The notes: generated by a model from the sequence alone, not told the origin. Counted from the first letter of the stretch, positions 11,408 through 20,038 are shown. The stretch: DNA of 49,788 nt from Acidobacteriaceae bacterium (GCA_903642225.1 CAHJWI010000034.1:1-49788); one strand, 5' to 3'. Made by a program: numbers and translations.

Positions 11408-12262
11408 GTGCCCACTCAATTCCCAACTCGCCTGCGTATTGCGGCCATCAGCTTCTTGAATCCAGCACCCCTGCTTTACGACTTTGAGCACGAACCCCAG
11501 GCGACGAAGCTGCGAGATCGCTACAGCCTGCACTACACCACACCCGCGCAATGCGCTGAACAGCTCTCCAACGGCGACGCCGATCTTGGCCTGGTCCCCA
11601 TCGGTGCCCTGCCTCACTTACCGCACCTCACCACCGTTCCGGGCTGCGTAATTGCCTCTCCGCGACAGGTTCGTTCTATTCAAGTCGTGGTCAAACCCGG
11701 CATGGCGCTTCACCAGATCCGCACCGTGGCTGCGGACAGCGCCTCACGCTCCTCCGTCGCCTACCTGCAAATCATCCTTCGCGCCTTTTACGCCAACGAT
11801 CCCGTTTTCACAAAAAGTCCAGCTGCCCTGGCTCCTATGCTGCAAAGCTCCGACGCGGCGCTCCTTATCGGCGACCCTGCCCTGCTCGCCCTTCAAGACC
11901 TCGACGCCTACCCAGGCCACACCTGGTACGATCTGGCGACCCTGTGGAACCAGCACACCGGCCTGCCATGGGTCGCGGCTGTGTGGGCCGTCAACCCCAC
12001 TGCTCTTACCGAAACTAGCCCCACAAAGCTCATTGAGGACCTCACCAATTCCCGCGATGACGGCCTCACCCACATCGACACCCTGGTGAAGGACTGGCAG
12101 CCGCGAATTGCCGTGCCGCCCGACACCATTCGGACGTATCTCACAAAAAACATTCACTACGACCTGGACTCTGACTGTCTGCGGGCTATTGCCGAGTTTT
12201 ACCGCCTGGCCGCTGAAACCGCAGTCCTTCCCCGCTACAACCTGCCACTGCTCGCAACCTGA
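11408..12262 (+). CDS. mqnA: MqnA/MqnD-family menaquinone biosynthesis protein (likely chorismate dehydratase)
   Basis: The product (284 residues from GTG 11408) opens with RIAAISFLNPAPLLYDFE, the signature start of MqnA, and has DADLGLVPIGALPHL and AALLIGDPALL, as in the periplasmic-binding-protein-like fold of the chorismate dehydratase/MqnD family. MqnA makes 3-enolpyruvoyl-benzoate from chorismate, the entry step of the futalosine route to menaquinone. The GTG places the family N-terminus correctly; an upstream TTG at 11318 is open but adds non-family sequence. MqnA versus MqnD cannot be separated with certainty by eye, but length and the first motif favour MqnA. It diverges from dprA. 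Confidence 0.82.
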   Translation: MPTQFPTRLRIAAISFLNPAPLLYDFEHEPQATKLRDRYSLHYTTPAQCAEQLSNGDADLGLVPIGALPHLPHLTTVPGCVIASPRQVRSIQVVVKPGMALHQIRTVAADSASRSSVAYLQIILRAFYANDPVFTKSPAALAPMLQSSDAALLIGDPALLALQDLDAYPGHTWYDLATLWNQHTGLPWVAAVWAVNPTALTETSPTKLIEDLTNSRDDGLTHIDTLVKDWQPRIAVPPDTIRTYLTKNIHYDLDSDCLRAIAEFYRLAAETAVLPRYNLPLLAT

Positions 12263-12301
12263 GCGACTTCCACGTCCGGTCCCGCGTCTGAACTACCACG
12301 C

Positions 12302-12985
12302 ATGTACTCGCCTCCTGCCATGCTTCTCTTCGCTGCCCAGCATGTGCACCACGCGCACGGCGGTCTGATGGGCTACTTTATGCGTCTCGGACCCGTCGGA
12401 CTCCTGCTGGTCTCCATCATTGACAGTTCTCCCATTCCGCTGCCCATTCCTGGATCGTCCGACCTGCTTGTGACCGTTTTCGCCGCGCAAAAGCACGGAT
12501 GGCTGATGGCCACGCTCATCGCCACCCTCGGCTCAGCCCTGGGTTCCATCGCCAGTTACCAGTTGGGTGTGGTCGGAGGCGTCGCCCTGCTGGACAAGCA
12601 CACACCGCGGCGACTGGCGGACCGGTTGAAGGGCTGGTCCGAGCACCATGCCATCCTCTCCGTTGCTCTACCTTGCATCCTGCCGCCCCCTGCGCCGCTC
12701 ATGCCCTTTCTCATTGCGGCAGGTGCGCTCCGCATGCCTCGACACATTTTCTATCCCACCTTTACCGTCAGCCGCTGCGTGCGGCACGCTTTTTACGCGT
12801 GGCTGGGCGTCCACTACGGCCGTCACATTCTGCCGATCTACAACCACATTACAGAAGAGTACGGCTGGATTTTGCTGCTCATCGTTTGGGGTTCCATCGC
12901 TTTTGCAGCCGTCTACGCGACGGTCAGGGTCGTCCAGGCGCGCAAGTCCAAAAACACAAAGGCCGCAGCACCCGCCGCAGCCTGA
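12302..12985 (+). CDS. VTT-domain (DedA/SNARE-associated) membrane protein
   Basis: The 227-residue protein has about five hydrophobic segments. IIDSSPIPLPIPGSSDLLVTV and the later LPCILPPPAPLMPFLIAAGALRMP are the two conserved re-entrant-like segments of the DedA/VTT superfamily, associated with undecaprenyl-phosphate or phospholipid translocation. The C-terminus is Ala/Lys-rich. It lies 39 bases after the MqnA-like gene and converges on fabH with a 20-base gap. The exact substrate cannot be inferred. Confidence 0.85.
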   Translation: MYSPPAMLLFAAQHVHHAHGGLMGYFMRLGPVGLLLVSIIDSSPIPLPIPGSSDLLVTVFAAQKHGWLMATLIATLGSALGSIASYQLGVVGGVALLDKHTPRRLADRLKGWSEHHAILSVALPCILPPPAPLMPFLIAAGALRMPRHIFYPTFTVSRCVRHAFYAWLGVHYGRHILPIYNHITEEYGWILLLIVWGSIAFAAVYATVRVVQARKSKNTKAAAPAAA

Positions 12986-13005
12986 GCGAGCAACAGGAGA
13001 CGACC

Positions 13006-14058
13006 TTAAAACTCCCAACGCAAGAGCGTTGCGCCCACTGTAAAACCCGCGCCTACGCTCGCCAGCAGCACAAGGTCGCCCCTCTTAAGCCGGCCATCCT
13101 CCAGCGCCGTCCCCATGGCAAGCGGAATTGTCCCGCCAGTCGTGTTCCCGTACCGGTCGATGTTGATGACCACCCGCTCCGGTGCCAGACCCAGCCGCTC
13201 TGCCGTGGCCTGAATGATGCGCTTGTTCGCCTGGTGAGGGATGAAGGTGTCTATGTCACCACCGACGATCCCGTTACGCTCCAGAACCCGCTCGCTCGCT
13301 TCCATCATCTTGCGTACGGCAAACTTGTACACCGTTTGCCCATCCTGCTTGATGTAATGCATATGTTCCGCTACGGTTTGTGCGCTCGACGGATGCAGCG
13401 ATCCGCCGCCCGGCATGCACAGGCTGTTGCCGCCGTGCCCATCCACCTCGTGCCAGAAGTCGACTAGGCCGACCTCGCCCTCCTCGCACGGTTCAATCAG
13501 CACAGCACCCGCGCCGTCGCCAAACAGGATGCAAGTGGACCGGTCCGTGTAGTCCACGATGGAACTCATTGTGTCTCCGCCGATAACCAGCACCTTGGTA
13601 TGCGCGCCGCTCTCCACAAGCTTCGCGCCCACCTGCAGCGCATAGAGGAATCCGCTGCATGCCGCGGACAGGTCAAACCCCCAGGCCTTGGTCGCTCCCA
13701 GCTTGGCCTGGACCAGGCACGCCGTCGCCGGAAACAGCATGTCCGGCGTCACTGTGCCGACAATGATCGCGTCCACTTCAGTTGCTGACACACCACGGCG
13801 CTGTAGACATCGCCGCGCCGCTTCCGTTGCCAGGTCGCTTGTCGCCATACCTGCATTCACAATGTGGCGCTCGCGTATGCCCGTCCGCTCCAGGATCCAC
13901 TGGTCCGTCGTGTCCACGATTTTTTCCAGGTCTGCATTGGTCAACAGCTTCGGCGGAGCATACGTACCCACCGATGAGATCTTCGCGCGACGTGCCACGC
14001 GCGGTTTCAACTCCAAACTCACAGGCACAGCCCTTCCAGCACCGCTTGTGCGGCGCAT
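13006..14058 (-). CDS. fabH: Beta-ketoacyl-ACP synthase III
   Basis: FabH condenses acetyl-CoA (or a branched starter) with malonyl-ACP to begin fatty acid synthesis. The catalytic triad is visible: Cys in [10 protein letters not shown] (about C134), His in FIPHQANKR (about H275) and Asn in [10 protein letters not shown] (about N305); the His-Asn spacing matches the E. coli enzyme. From ATG 14058 the protein is 350 residues, with about 25 extra N-terminal residues compared with the family. An AGGG lies 6 bases before this ATG. An ATG at 14064, with a TATGCT hexamer 8 bases upstream, is an alternative start. The SRP RNA gene lies immediately upstream on the same strand. Confidence 0.95.
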   Translation of the reverse strand: MRRTSGAGRAVPVSLELKPRVARRAKISSVGTYAPPKLLTNADLEKIVDTTDQWILERTGIRERHIVNAGMATSDLATEAARRCLQRRGVSATEVDAIIVGTVTPDMLFPATACLVQAKLGATKAWGFDLSAACSGFLYALQVGAKLVESGAHTKVLVIGGDTMSSIVDYTDRSTCILFGDGAGAVLIEPCEEGEVGLVDFWHEVDGHGGNSLCMPGGGSLHPSSAQTVAEHMHYIKQDGQTVYKFAVRKMMEASERVLERNGIVGGDIDTFIPHQANKRIIQATAERLGLAPERVVINIDRYGNTTGGTIPLAMGTALEDGRLKRGDLVLLASVGAGFTVGATLLRWEF

Positions 14059-14072
14059 CAACATCCCTGTCG

Positions 14073-14078
14073 AGCATA
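14073..14078 (-). promoter_or_regulatory. Possible -10 element upstream of fabH
   Basis: On the minus strand the hexamer reads TATGCT and ends 8 bases before the alternative fabH ATG at 14064. It fits a TANNNT -10 giving a transcript with almost no leader. No -35 match is evident, and the element is weak on its own. Confidence 0.25.
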
Positions 14079-14141
14079 CGTCTATGTGGCTGAAATTGTT
14101 GCGCCGGAAGATGGAATGTACACCGCACGCATAAACAGAAA

Positions 14142-14240
14142 AGAACCGGGTGAACCCACTGCGCACATACTAGCCCGTTACCGTTGCTTCCTTCCGGACC
14201 TGGCGGGGTTGGCGGGATTATGTCGCGTGGGACCCGGCTC
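14142..14240 (-). ncRNA. ffs: Signal recognition particle RNA, small bacterial type (4.5S)
   Basis: The minus strand carries the universal domain IV core CCAGGTCCGGAAGGAAGCA with its GGAA tetraloop. The 5' end GAGCCGGGT (from 14240) pairs with ACCCGGTTC (to 14142), closing a hairpin of about 99 nt, the size of E. coli 4.5S RNA. A TTTT tract follows the 3' end (14141-14138). It binds Ffh and directs ribosomes to the receptor FtsY, which is encoded in this same window at 21809. It lacks the Alu domain of Bacillus-type SRP RNA. Confidence 0.95.
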
Positions 14241-14247
14241 AGCTCCA

Positions 14248-14253
14248 ATCCTA
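14248..14253 (-). promoter_or_regulatory. Possible -10 element of the SRP RNA
   Basis: The minus-strand hexamer TAGGAT ends 7 bases before the predicted 5' end of the SRP RNA at 14240, the right distance for a -10 box. The -35 is not clear; TTGTGA lies about 20 bases further up, a long spacer. Confidence 0.3.
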
Positions 14254-14287
14254 CCATCGGGTGCGCGAACAGCTCACAAATCCGCGT

Positions 14288-14293
14288 TACTCT
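14288..14293 (+). promoter_or_regulatory. Possible -10 element for leaderless rimO
   Basis: TACTCT ends 7 bases before the GTG at 14301, so transcription would begin at or next to the start codon. No Shine-Dalgarno with usable spacing precedes this GTG. See the finding on TANNNT starts. Confidence 0.3.
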
Positions 14294-14300
14294 TGAAAGA

Positions 14301-16145
14301 GTGCCTACCGCAGACATCCTCGACACACCGACCGCCGCAGCTTCTGCACCGGAGCGGCCGCGCATCGGTTTCGTCTCTCTTGGCTGCCCGAAGAACCTCG
14401 TGGATTCTGAAGTGATGATGGGTCTGCTGCACCACGCCGGCGCTGACCTTACACCTGACGCAGAGACCGCCGATATCATTGTCGTCAACACCTGCTCCTT
14501 TATCGATTCCGCCAAGCAGGAGAGCGTGAATACGATCCTGGAGATGGCCAACCACAAGGTTGCCAACGGTGGCCGCGCTACCAAGCTCATCGTCGCCGGC
14601 TGCCTTGTCGAACGTTATCGCGATGAGATCCGCAAAAATATTCCCGAGGTGGACGCGGTTCTGGGCACGGGGGAACTTGACAGCATCCTTGTCGCTGCCG
14701 GCATAGCGCCGCGGACTGCGCTGTCGCCATTCACCATCCTGAACGCTGTTCCCGCGCTTGAGGTTCCGGCAGGGCTCGCCATCACGGCGTCGCCGGAGGC
14801 CATGTCGCTTGGCGAACCAGACGGTTTCGAGACACAAGCAGCCGCACTGCAGACCCACGTTGGCGAACAAGACGGCAGTGTCGCAAGCACAGACCAGATA
14901 GCGCGCGGCGATGCGGCGGTCAACGCCTCAGTGCACACTCACGCGCACCTGGAGCTGGGCGGTGCCGCAGCCCTCGAAGTAGAGCTGGCGCAGAACAATT
15001 TATCGCAAAGCACACTTGCGGAGAGCAGTTTGATCGACCGCGCGTCGAGCGCAGTCCGAAAGCACTCCCAGATGGACGTGGTGCCGCAGACGTCCCGCCC
15101 CGAAGGCGATCTCCGCGAGCAGCAGGGCCGCTTCAATCGTGACACCTGGGATGGAGCCACCGCCCAGCTTCCCACCTACCTCTACTCGGACGACACCCCC
15201 CGCTTCCTGACCACGCCGCGCGCCTCGGCCTACATCAAGATCGCCGAAGGCTGCGACCACCCCTGCGGCTTCTGCATCATCCCGCAGCTGCGCGGCAAGT
15301 TCCGCTCCCGCCGCATCGCCTCCATCCTCGCCGAGGCCGAGAACCTTATGCGCCAGGGCGTCCGCGAACTCACACTTATCGGGCAGGACACCACCTGCTT
15401 CGGTGAAGACCTCGGCCTCAAGGACGGTCTCGCCCAGCTCCTCGAATCCCTCGCGACCATGAACGTCGACGGCATCGGCCGCGTTAAGTGGCTCCGCTTC
15501 CTCTACGCCTACCCCAACAAGGTCACCACCCGCCTGCTCGAAGTCATCGCCGCCCACAGCAACATCGCCAAATACCTCGACGTCCCCCTCCAGCACGCCG
15601 CCCCCACCGTCCTCAAGCGCATGAAGCGCGGCGGGTCCGGCGCAATCTTCCTGCAGATGCTCGAGAAGGCGCGCCGCATCGTCCCCGGCATCGCCGTACG
15701 CACCGCCTTCATCGTCGGCTTCCCCGGCGAAACCGACGCGGAGTTCCTTGAGCTCGAACAGTTCATCCAAGCCGCGAACATTACCTGGCTCGGCGTCTTC
15801 AGCTACTCCGACGAAGAAGGCGCAGCCGCCTTCGACCTCGGCGCAAAGGTGCCGAAGCGCACCATCGAAGCCCGCCGACGCCGCCTCATGCGGACCCAGC
15901 TCAAGCTGAGTGCCCGCGCCCGTCAGGCCCAGGTCGGCCAGACCGTCGAAGTCCTCGTCGAAGGACCATCGGAAGAGACCGGCCTCCTCTGGCGCGCCCG
16001 CACCCTCCACCAGGCTCCCGAAATCGACGGCCACGTCCTCCTCAACGACTTCGGCCCCCACACCGCCCTCGTCCCCGGCACCTTCTACCACGCCGAAATT
16101 ACCGAAGCCCATGACTACGACGTAGTCGCCCGCATACTCGACTAG
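14301..16145 (+). CDS. rimO: Ribosomal protein S12 methylthiotransferase RimO, with a large insertion
   Basis: RimO is a radical-SAM enzyme that adds a methylthio group to an aspartate of ribosomal protein S12. The N-terminal MTTase domain shows its three Cys ligands (SLGCPKN about C29, VNTCSF about C65, VAGCLVE about C101), the radical-SAM cluster motif CDHPCGFC is at about 318-325, and a C-terminal TRAM-like domain follows. From GTG 14301 the protein is 614 residues, against about 440 in E. coli. The excess is an Ala/Ser/acid-rich insertion of about 150 residues (about 140-290) between the two cluster domains. Upstream in-frame starts would overlap the antisense SRP RNA. Catalytic motifs are intact. 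Confidence 0.94.
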   Translation: MPTADILDTPTAAASAPERPRIGFVSLGCPKNLVDSEVMMGLLHHAGADLTPDAETADIIVVNTCSFIDSAKQESVNTILEMANHKVANGGRATKLIVAGCLVERYRDEIRKNIPEVDAVLGTGELDSILVAAGIAPRTALSPFTILNAVPALEVPAGLAITASPEAMSLGEPDGFETQAAALQTHVGEQDGSVASTDQIARGDAAVNASVHTHAHLELGGAAALEVELAQNNLSQSTLAESSLIDRASSAVRKHSQMDVVPQTSRPEGDLREQQGRFNRDTWDGATAQLPTYLYSDDTPRFLTTPRASAYIKIAEGCDHPCGFCIIPQLRGKFRSRRIASILAEAENLMRQGVRELTLIGQDTTCFGEDLGLKDGLAQLLESLATMNVDGIGRVKWLRFLYAYPNKVTTRLLEVIAAHSNIAKYLDVPLQHAAPTVLKRMKRGGSGAIFLQMLEKARRIVPGIAVRTAFIVGFPGETDAEFLELEQFIQAANITWLGVFSYSDEEGAAAFDLGAKVPKRTIEARRRRLMRTQLKLSARARQAQVGQTVEVLVEGPSEETGLLWRARTLHQAPEIDGHVLLNDFGPHTALVPGTFYHAEITEAHDYDVVARILD

Positions 16146-16158
16146 ATCCAGGAGCACC

Positions 16159-16608
16159 ATGGCCACCACAGCAGATGCAGAACTCATCCTCAAGCTCTAC
16201 GAACTTCGCGGTGAAGCCACCATGCGCAAGGCACGTGCCTTCGTCACCGGCGAAATGGCTGCAGGCACCACCGATGACGTCCTCAAAGTGCAGCGCGGCA
16301 CCGGCACCCAGGAAAACGCCTACTGGCGCCAGGTCGTCACCTATTGGGAGATGGCCGCGTCCTTGGTCCTTCGCGGCGCACTCGACGCCGACCTCTACCT
16401 CGACAGCAGCATGGAAAACATCCTTGTCTACACCAAGTTCCACCGCCTCTACAAAGAAGGCACCGGCGTCGACTTCATGCCAAACACCGCCCGGCTAGTC
16501 GCCGAGTACCCCGCCGCGGAAAAACTCCATGTTATGTTCCACAAGCGCTCTGTCGCCGCCGCTGAAGATCCCCTCGCAAAAGCCGAGGCGGCCTACAACA
16601 AAGGGTAG
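16159..16608 (+). CDS. Conserved hypothetical protein, 149 residues
   Basis: The ATG is preceded by CAGGAGC, a strong ribosome binding site, 13 bases after rimO, so co-transcription is likely. The protein is soluble and probably largely helical (MATTADAELILKLYELRGE, later YWRQVVTYWEMAASLVLRG), with no signal peptide, no membrane helix and no cysteine. I do not recognise the family. The codon pattern matches its neighbours, so it is a real gene. Confidence 0.8.
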   Translation: MATTADAELILKLYELRGEATMRKARAFVTGEMAAGTTDDVLKVQRGTGTQENAYWRQVVTYWEMAASLVLRGALDADLYLDSSMENILVYTKFHRLYKEGTGVDFMPNTARLVAEYPAAEKLHVMFHKRSVAAAEDPLAKAEAAYNKG

Positions 16609-16661
16609 AGGCTGCTCGGCGCAGCAATATTCTTGCGCCGATTCGAACAGCCTGATACATC

Positions 16662-16929
16662 TTGCGTCATGGTCACGTTGTCAAGGCACTTCTGCTGGCA
16701 ATCCTGTTTCCTGTAGCCGTTTATACGCTCTACCTTCACTGGTACTACGCCCGAGCGGCTGCAGGGGGGCAAAGATGCCTTCCTCAGCAGGCAGGCACTT
16801 CGTTTTGTCACCTACTATGCGCACGGCTGAAGCTGGGGCATCCACATTCTGGTGGCCCTGTTCACCGTCGCGATCACTGTAATCGCCTACGAACTTGCAA
16901 CCGCCCTCCTGCAAACGTGGTTAAGGTAA
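16662..16929 (+). pseudogene. Broken small membrane protein gene
   Basis: From TTG 16662 the frame encodes a helix KALLLAILFPVAVYTLYLHW and WYYARAAAGG, then runs into a run of six Gs (16764-16769). Removing one base of that run continues the protein in another frame as KDAFLSRQALRFVTYYAHG, an in-frame TGA (16828-16830), and then SWGIHILVALFTVAITVIA, a second membrane helix, to TAA at 16927-16929. The amphipathic, helix-like character resumes after both lesions, which suggests a two-helix membrane gene damaged by a frameshift and a nonsense change. A sequencing error in the G run would explain the first lesion only. Confidence 0.5.
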
Positions 16930-16935
16930 CAAGCA

Positions 16936-17136
16936 ATGCCCAACAAAGTACTCCGTTGCCCGACCTGCAAAACCCTCGTGCTTGCAACCTCACCAGACGT
17001 TCCCTTCTGCTCGGACCGCTGCCGCACCATCGACCTCGGCAAATGGGCCGCTGGCGAGTACCGCATCTCCTCGCCCATCCTCGACCCGGACCTGCTCGAC
17101 AGCCTCGAAAGCCGTCGCTCTCACGAAGACGACTAG
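16936..17136 (+). CDS. yacG: DNA gyrase inhibitor YacG-type zinc-ribbon protein
   Basis: The 66-residue protein has two CxxC-type pairs (RCPTCKTLV and [22 protein letters not shown]), the YacG zinc-finger signature; YacG binds GyrB and inhibits gyrase in E. coli. It overlaps nothing but abuts pgpA exactly: its TAG ends at 17136 and the pgpA ATG begins at 17137. The AAGG about 10 bases before the ATG is a plausible ribosome binding site. Confidence 0.9.
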   Translation: MPNKVLRCPTCKTLVLATSPDVPFCSDRCRTIDLGKWAAGEYRISSPILDPDLLDSLESRRSHEDD

Positions 17137-17679
17137 ATGAACAACGCCGATAGACTCCCCACCGAAGCCGTCCTCGCCGCTGAGCACCTGCCCGGCGTGC
17201 ACCGTACCCGCTGGGCCTGGATCATCGGCACCTTTTTCGGCGCAGGCCTGCTCAAGCCCGGTCCCGGCACCTACGGCTCCATCGCCGCCACGGTTATCTG
17301 GTTCTTCGTCATGCGGCACGTTCCCACGCACCTCGCCCCGTGGATCACACTCGGCATGGCCGCTGCAGCTACCCTCGTCGGCATTCCCGCAGCCACCCGC
17401 GTCGCGCGGGAGAGCGGCCGCAAAGATCCGCAGATCGTCGTCATCGACGAGGTTGCCGGCCAGTGGCTCGCCCTTACGCTCGCCCCACCCAGCCTGCCCT
17501 ACGCCCTGCTCGCCCTCGTCCTGTTTCGCGCCTTCGACATTCTCAAGCCGCCGCCCGTCCGCCAGCTTGAGCGCCTGCCTGAAGGCACCGGCATCGTCGT
17601 TGACGACCTTGCCGCCGGCCTTTATGCCCTTTTGGTCTACTTCCTCATCGCTGCTGCACTTATCCTCACTCATCGATAG
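17137..17679 (+). CDS. pgpA: Phosphatidylglycerophosphatase A
   Basis: PgpA dephosphorylates phosphatidylglycerol phosphate in the last step of phosphatidylglycerol synthesis. The 180-residue integral membrane protein shows GTFFGAGLLKPGPGTYGS, the metal-binding motif VVIDEVAGQW (about residues 106-115) and FRAFDILKPPPVRQLE, all family signatures. It starts directly after yacG with no gap, so translation is probably coupled. plsY and gpsA, further down the same strand, act earlier in the same lipid pathway. Confidence 0.94.
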   Translation: MNNADRLPTEAVLAAEHLPGVHRTRWAWIIGTFFGAGLLKPGPGTYGSIAATVIWFFVMRHVPTHLAPWITLGMAAAATLVGIPAATRVARESGRKDPQIVVIDEVAGQWLALTLAPPSLPYALLALVLFRAFDILKPPPVRQLERLPEGTGIVVDDLAAGLYALLVYFLIAAALILTHR

Positions 17680-17704
17680 CGTCACATGGTTAGCGGCGAT
17701 CATC

Positions 17705-17710
17705 TAACCT
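17705..17710 (+). promoter_or_regulatory. Possible -10 element for leaderless NHL gene
   Basis: TAACCT ends 6 bases before the ATG at 17717; no Shine-Dalgarno is present in the region. The arrangement is the same as at ftsY, ribE and tdk. Confidence 0.35.
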
Positions 17711-17716
17711 GACAGC

Positions 17717-18757
17717 ATGTCCCTGTTCGACCATCTTCGCCCTGCAGACAGCACAACACCGCACCTTGACATGGTTACGCCCGCAGCTGCCATGCCCGGC
17801 GGCATCTTCGACCTGCGCGGCACGCACCTCAACTCCAGTGGAGTGCCACAGGCGCACATCGGCGACTCTCTTGCGCCACTTGGTTTTACCTCAGACAACA
17901 AGATGACTCTCCGCGTGCCGGATGGTGCCATTGCCGGCGACCTTACCCTCAGCTTCGGCGAGCGCCGCAGCAATCCCTTGCCAGTCCAGGTTGCCGTGCC
18001 GATCGCGGACAATCTTCACCCAATCGCCAACCCCGCCGTGGACTCCAGCGGAAACCTGTACACCACTTTCTCCGGATCTCGCGGCCAGACTGTTCCCGTG
18101 TCCATTTTTCGGCTCGACCGCGATTTCCAGCAGCGGGCCTTTGTTCGCGGCCTTGCCAACGCGAGTGGCCTGGCCTTCGGTCCGGACGGCTATCTCTATT
18201 GTTCCTCCCGCGCTGAAGGCACCGTTTACCGCATCTCGCCTGAGGGCACGATGGCGCAATGGGCCGAAGGCATGGGTGTGGCAACGGGCCTCGCGTTTGA
18301 CGCAGATGGCAACCTCTACGTCGGCGACCGCAGCGGCACCATCTTCAAGCTGGATAACCGTGGCAGTGTTTTTGTCTTTGCCACGCTTGAGCCATCCGTC
18401 TCCGCCTACCATCTTGCGTTCAACGACGCTGGTACGCTCTTCGTTACCGGCCCCACGACTTCCTCAAACGAAGTCATTCACGCCATCGCTCCCAACGGCG
18501 ATGTGAGCATTTGGTTTCGTGGCCTCGGCCGACCGCAGGGCATCGCCTTCGACACAGAGAACAATCTTTACGTTGCCGCTTCGCACCACGGCGAACGAGG
18601 TGTACACCGCATAACACCGATGCGCGAAGCCTCACTCGTAGTCAGCGGCAGCGGCCTCATCGGCCTTGCCTTTCTCGACGATGGCGCAGCAGCACTGACG
18701 ACCACCAGCGCCCTGTACCACGTGGACCTGGGCGTCGAAGGAAGACTGGTGCGCTAG
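17717..18757 (+). CDS. TIG-like and NHL/SMP-30-type beta-propeller protein
   Basis: The 346-residue product begins with about 90 residues resembling an IPT/TIG immunoglobulin-like domain (MVTPAAAMPGGIFDLRGTHL), then a beta-propeller with repeated G(L/I)AF-DxxGNLY blades (GLAFGPDGYLYCSS, GLAFDADGNLYVGD, GIAFDTENNLYVAA), as in NHL or SMP-30/gluconolactonase-like proteins. It has no signal peptide, so it is predicted to be cytoplasmic, unusual for this class, which is mostly secreted. Its substrate is unknown. cinA starts two bases after the TAG. Confidence 0.8.
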   Translation: MSLFDHLRPADSTTPHLDMVTPAAAMPGGIFDLRGTHLNSSGVPQAHIGDSLAPLGFTSDNKMTLRVPDGAIAGDLTLSFGERRSNPLPVQVAVPIADNLHPIANPAVDSSGNLYTTFSGSRGQTVPVSIFRLDRDFQQRAFVRGLANASGLAFGPDGYLYCSSRAEGTVYRISPEGTMAQWAEGMGVATGLAFDADGNLYVGDRSGTIFKLDNRGSVFVFATLEPSVSAYHLAFNDAGTLFVTGPTTSSNEVIHAIAPNGDVSIWFRGLGRPQGIAFDTENNLYVAASHHGERGVHRITPMREASLVVSGSGLIGLAFLDDGAAALTTTSALYHVDLGVEGRLVR

Positions 18758-18759
18758 CA

Positions 18760-20004
18760 GTGCTGGCTGAGATTATTGCCGTTGGCTCTGAAATGCTCAC
18801 GCCTTTTCGCGTGGACACGAACTCGCTTGCACTCACGGCCGAGCTCAACAAACTAGGTGTTAAGGTTGCCTTTAAGACCATCCTCGGCGATTCTCTCCCA
18901 CAGCTTGTTGACGCTGCACGGATCGCACTGCGCCGCACAGACATCGTCCTCTTCTCCGGAGGCCTGGGACCGACCGAAGATGATCTCACCCGAGAGGCCG
19001 TCGCCGGCGCGCTCGGCATCGGCATGACTCGCCACGAGGACATTGCCCAGGCTCTGCGCGAACGCTTCAACCGGCGTGGCATCACCATTGCCGAGAACAA
19101 CTACCGCCAGGCAAATGTGCTGGATGGCGCGACCGTGCTGCCCAATGCCAACGGCACGGCACCCGGTCAATGGCTCAACACAACGTTTGAGGGCAAAGAA
19201 CGCATTGTCATCCTTCTGCCCGGGCCACCCAAGGAACTTACGGCCCTGTTCGCCGACCAGGTGCGCGAGCGTCTTCGTGCCCTGCTGCCGGAAGCGCACA
19301 TTGCCACTGGCACCCTGCGCATGGCGGTGGTGCCGGAATCCACAGTCGACGCACGTACTGCGCCGATTTACGGGGAATACACCGACGTGCAGACCACCAT
19401 CCTGAGCACGCAGGGCGAGATCCAGCTTCACTTCCTTTGCAGCAAGCCCACGCTCGCCGAAGCGGATGCACGCGTCGCCGACGTGCTGGGTCGTTGCGAG
19501 CACGAAATGGAAGAGTTCGTCTTTAGCAACAACAACGATTCGCTGGAACAGGTGGTTCTACTCATGCTCGGCCTTCGTGGCCTCACACTGGCCGTCGCGG
19601 AGAGCTGTACCGGCGGAATGCTGGGCCAGCGCCTCACCGCCGTGCCCGGTTCATCGGGCTCTTTCGTTGGCGGTGCCATGGTGTACAGCAACGCACTCAA
19701 GACGGCGTTTGCTGGAGTTTCGCCTAAACTTCTACAACAGCACGGAGCAGTCAGCGAGCCAGTTGCGCGCGCACTTGCCGAAGGCATACGCCAACGTACT
19801 GGCGCAGCAATAGGCATCGGCATCACCGGCGTCGCTGGACCAGGTGGAGGGAGCGCCGAGAAGCCCGTCGGCACTGTGTACATCGCCGTGTCTGACAACA
19901 GTCAAACGTCCGCTTCGCAGCTTGACCTGCACGGCGACCGCGAGCGTATCCGCTGGATGAGCACGCAGCACGCGCTCGTCGAACTTCGCAAACGCCTCGC
20001 CTAG
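18760..20004 (+). CDS. cinA: CinA family nicotinamide-nucleotide amidase/ADP-ribose pyrophosphatase
   Basis: The GTG start at 18760 lies two bases after the NHL gene's stop. The 414-residue protein has the MoCF/COG1058 N-terminal domain (IIAVGSEMLTPFRVDTNS, LFSGGLGPTEDDLTREA) and the C-terminal CinA amidase domain (LAVAESCTGGMLGQRLTAVPG, GITGVAGPGGGSAEKPVGTVY), the normal two-domain layout. The family deamidates nicotinamide mononucleotide in NAD+ salvage and was named as a competence-linked gene. A GAAGGAAGA lies about 14 bases upstream. Longer in-frame upstream sequence is the NHL gene read out of frame. Confidence 0.94.
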   Translation: MLAEIIAVGSEMLTPFRVDTNSLALTAELNKLGVKVAFKTILGDSLPQLVDAARIALRRTDIVLFSGGLGPTEDDLTREAVAGALGIGMTRHEDIAQALRERFNRRGITIAENNYRQANVLDGATVLPNANGTAPGQWLNTTFEGKERIVILLPGPPKELTALFADQVRERLRALLPEAHIATGTLRMAVVPESTVDARTAPIYGEYTDVQTTILSTQGEIQLHFLCSKPTLAEADARVADVLGRCEHEMEEFVFSNNNDSLEQVVLLMLGLRGLTLAVAESCTGGMLGQRLTAVPGSSGSFVGGAMVYSNALKTAFAGVSPKLLQQHGAVSEPVARALAEGIRQRTGAAIGIGITGVAGPGGGSAEKPVGTVYIAVSDNSQTSASQLDLHGDRERIRWMSTQHALVELRKRLA

Positions 20005-20038
20005 TGTGCTCTGCGCTGTGATAGAGCGCGTGCGCTGC

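Noticed and set aside
14220..14300. Earlier ATG for rimO
   Set aside because: It would overlap the antisense SRP RNA and adds non-family residues.
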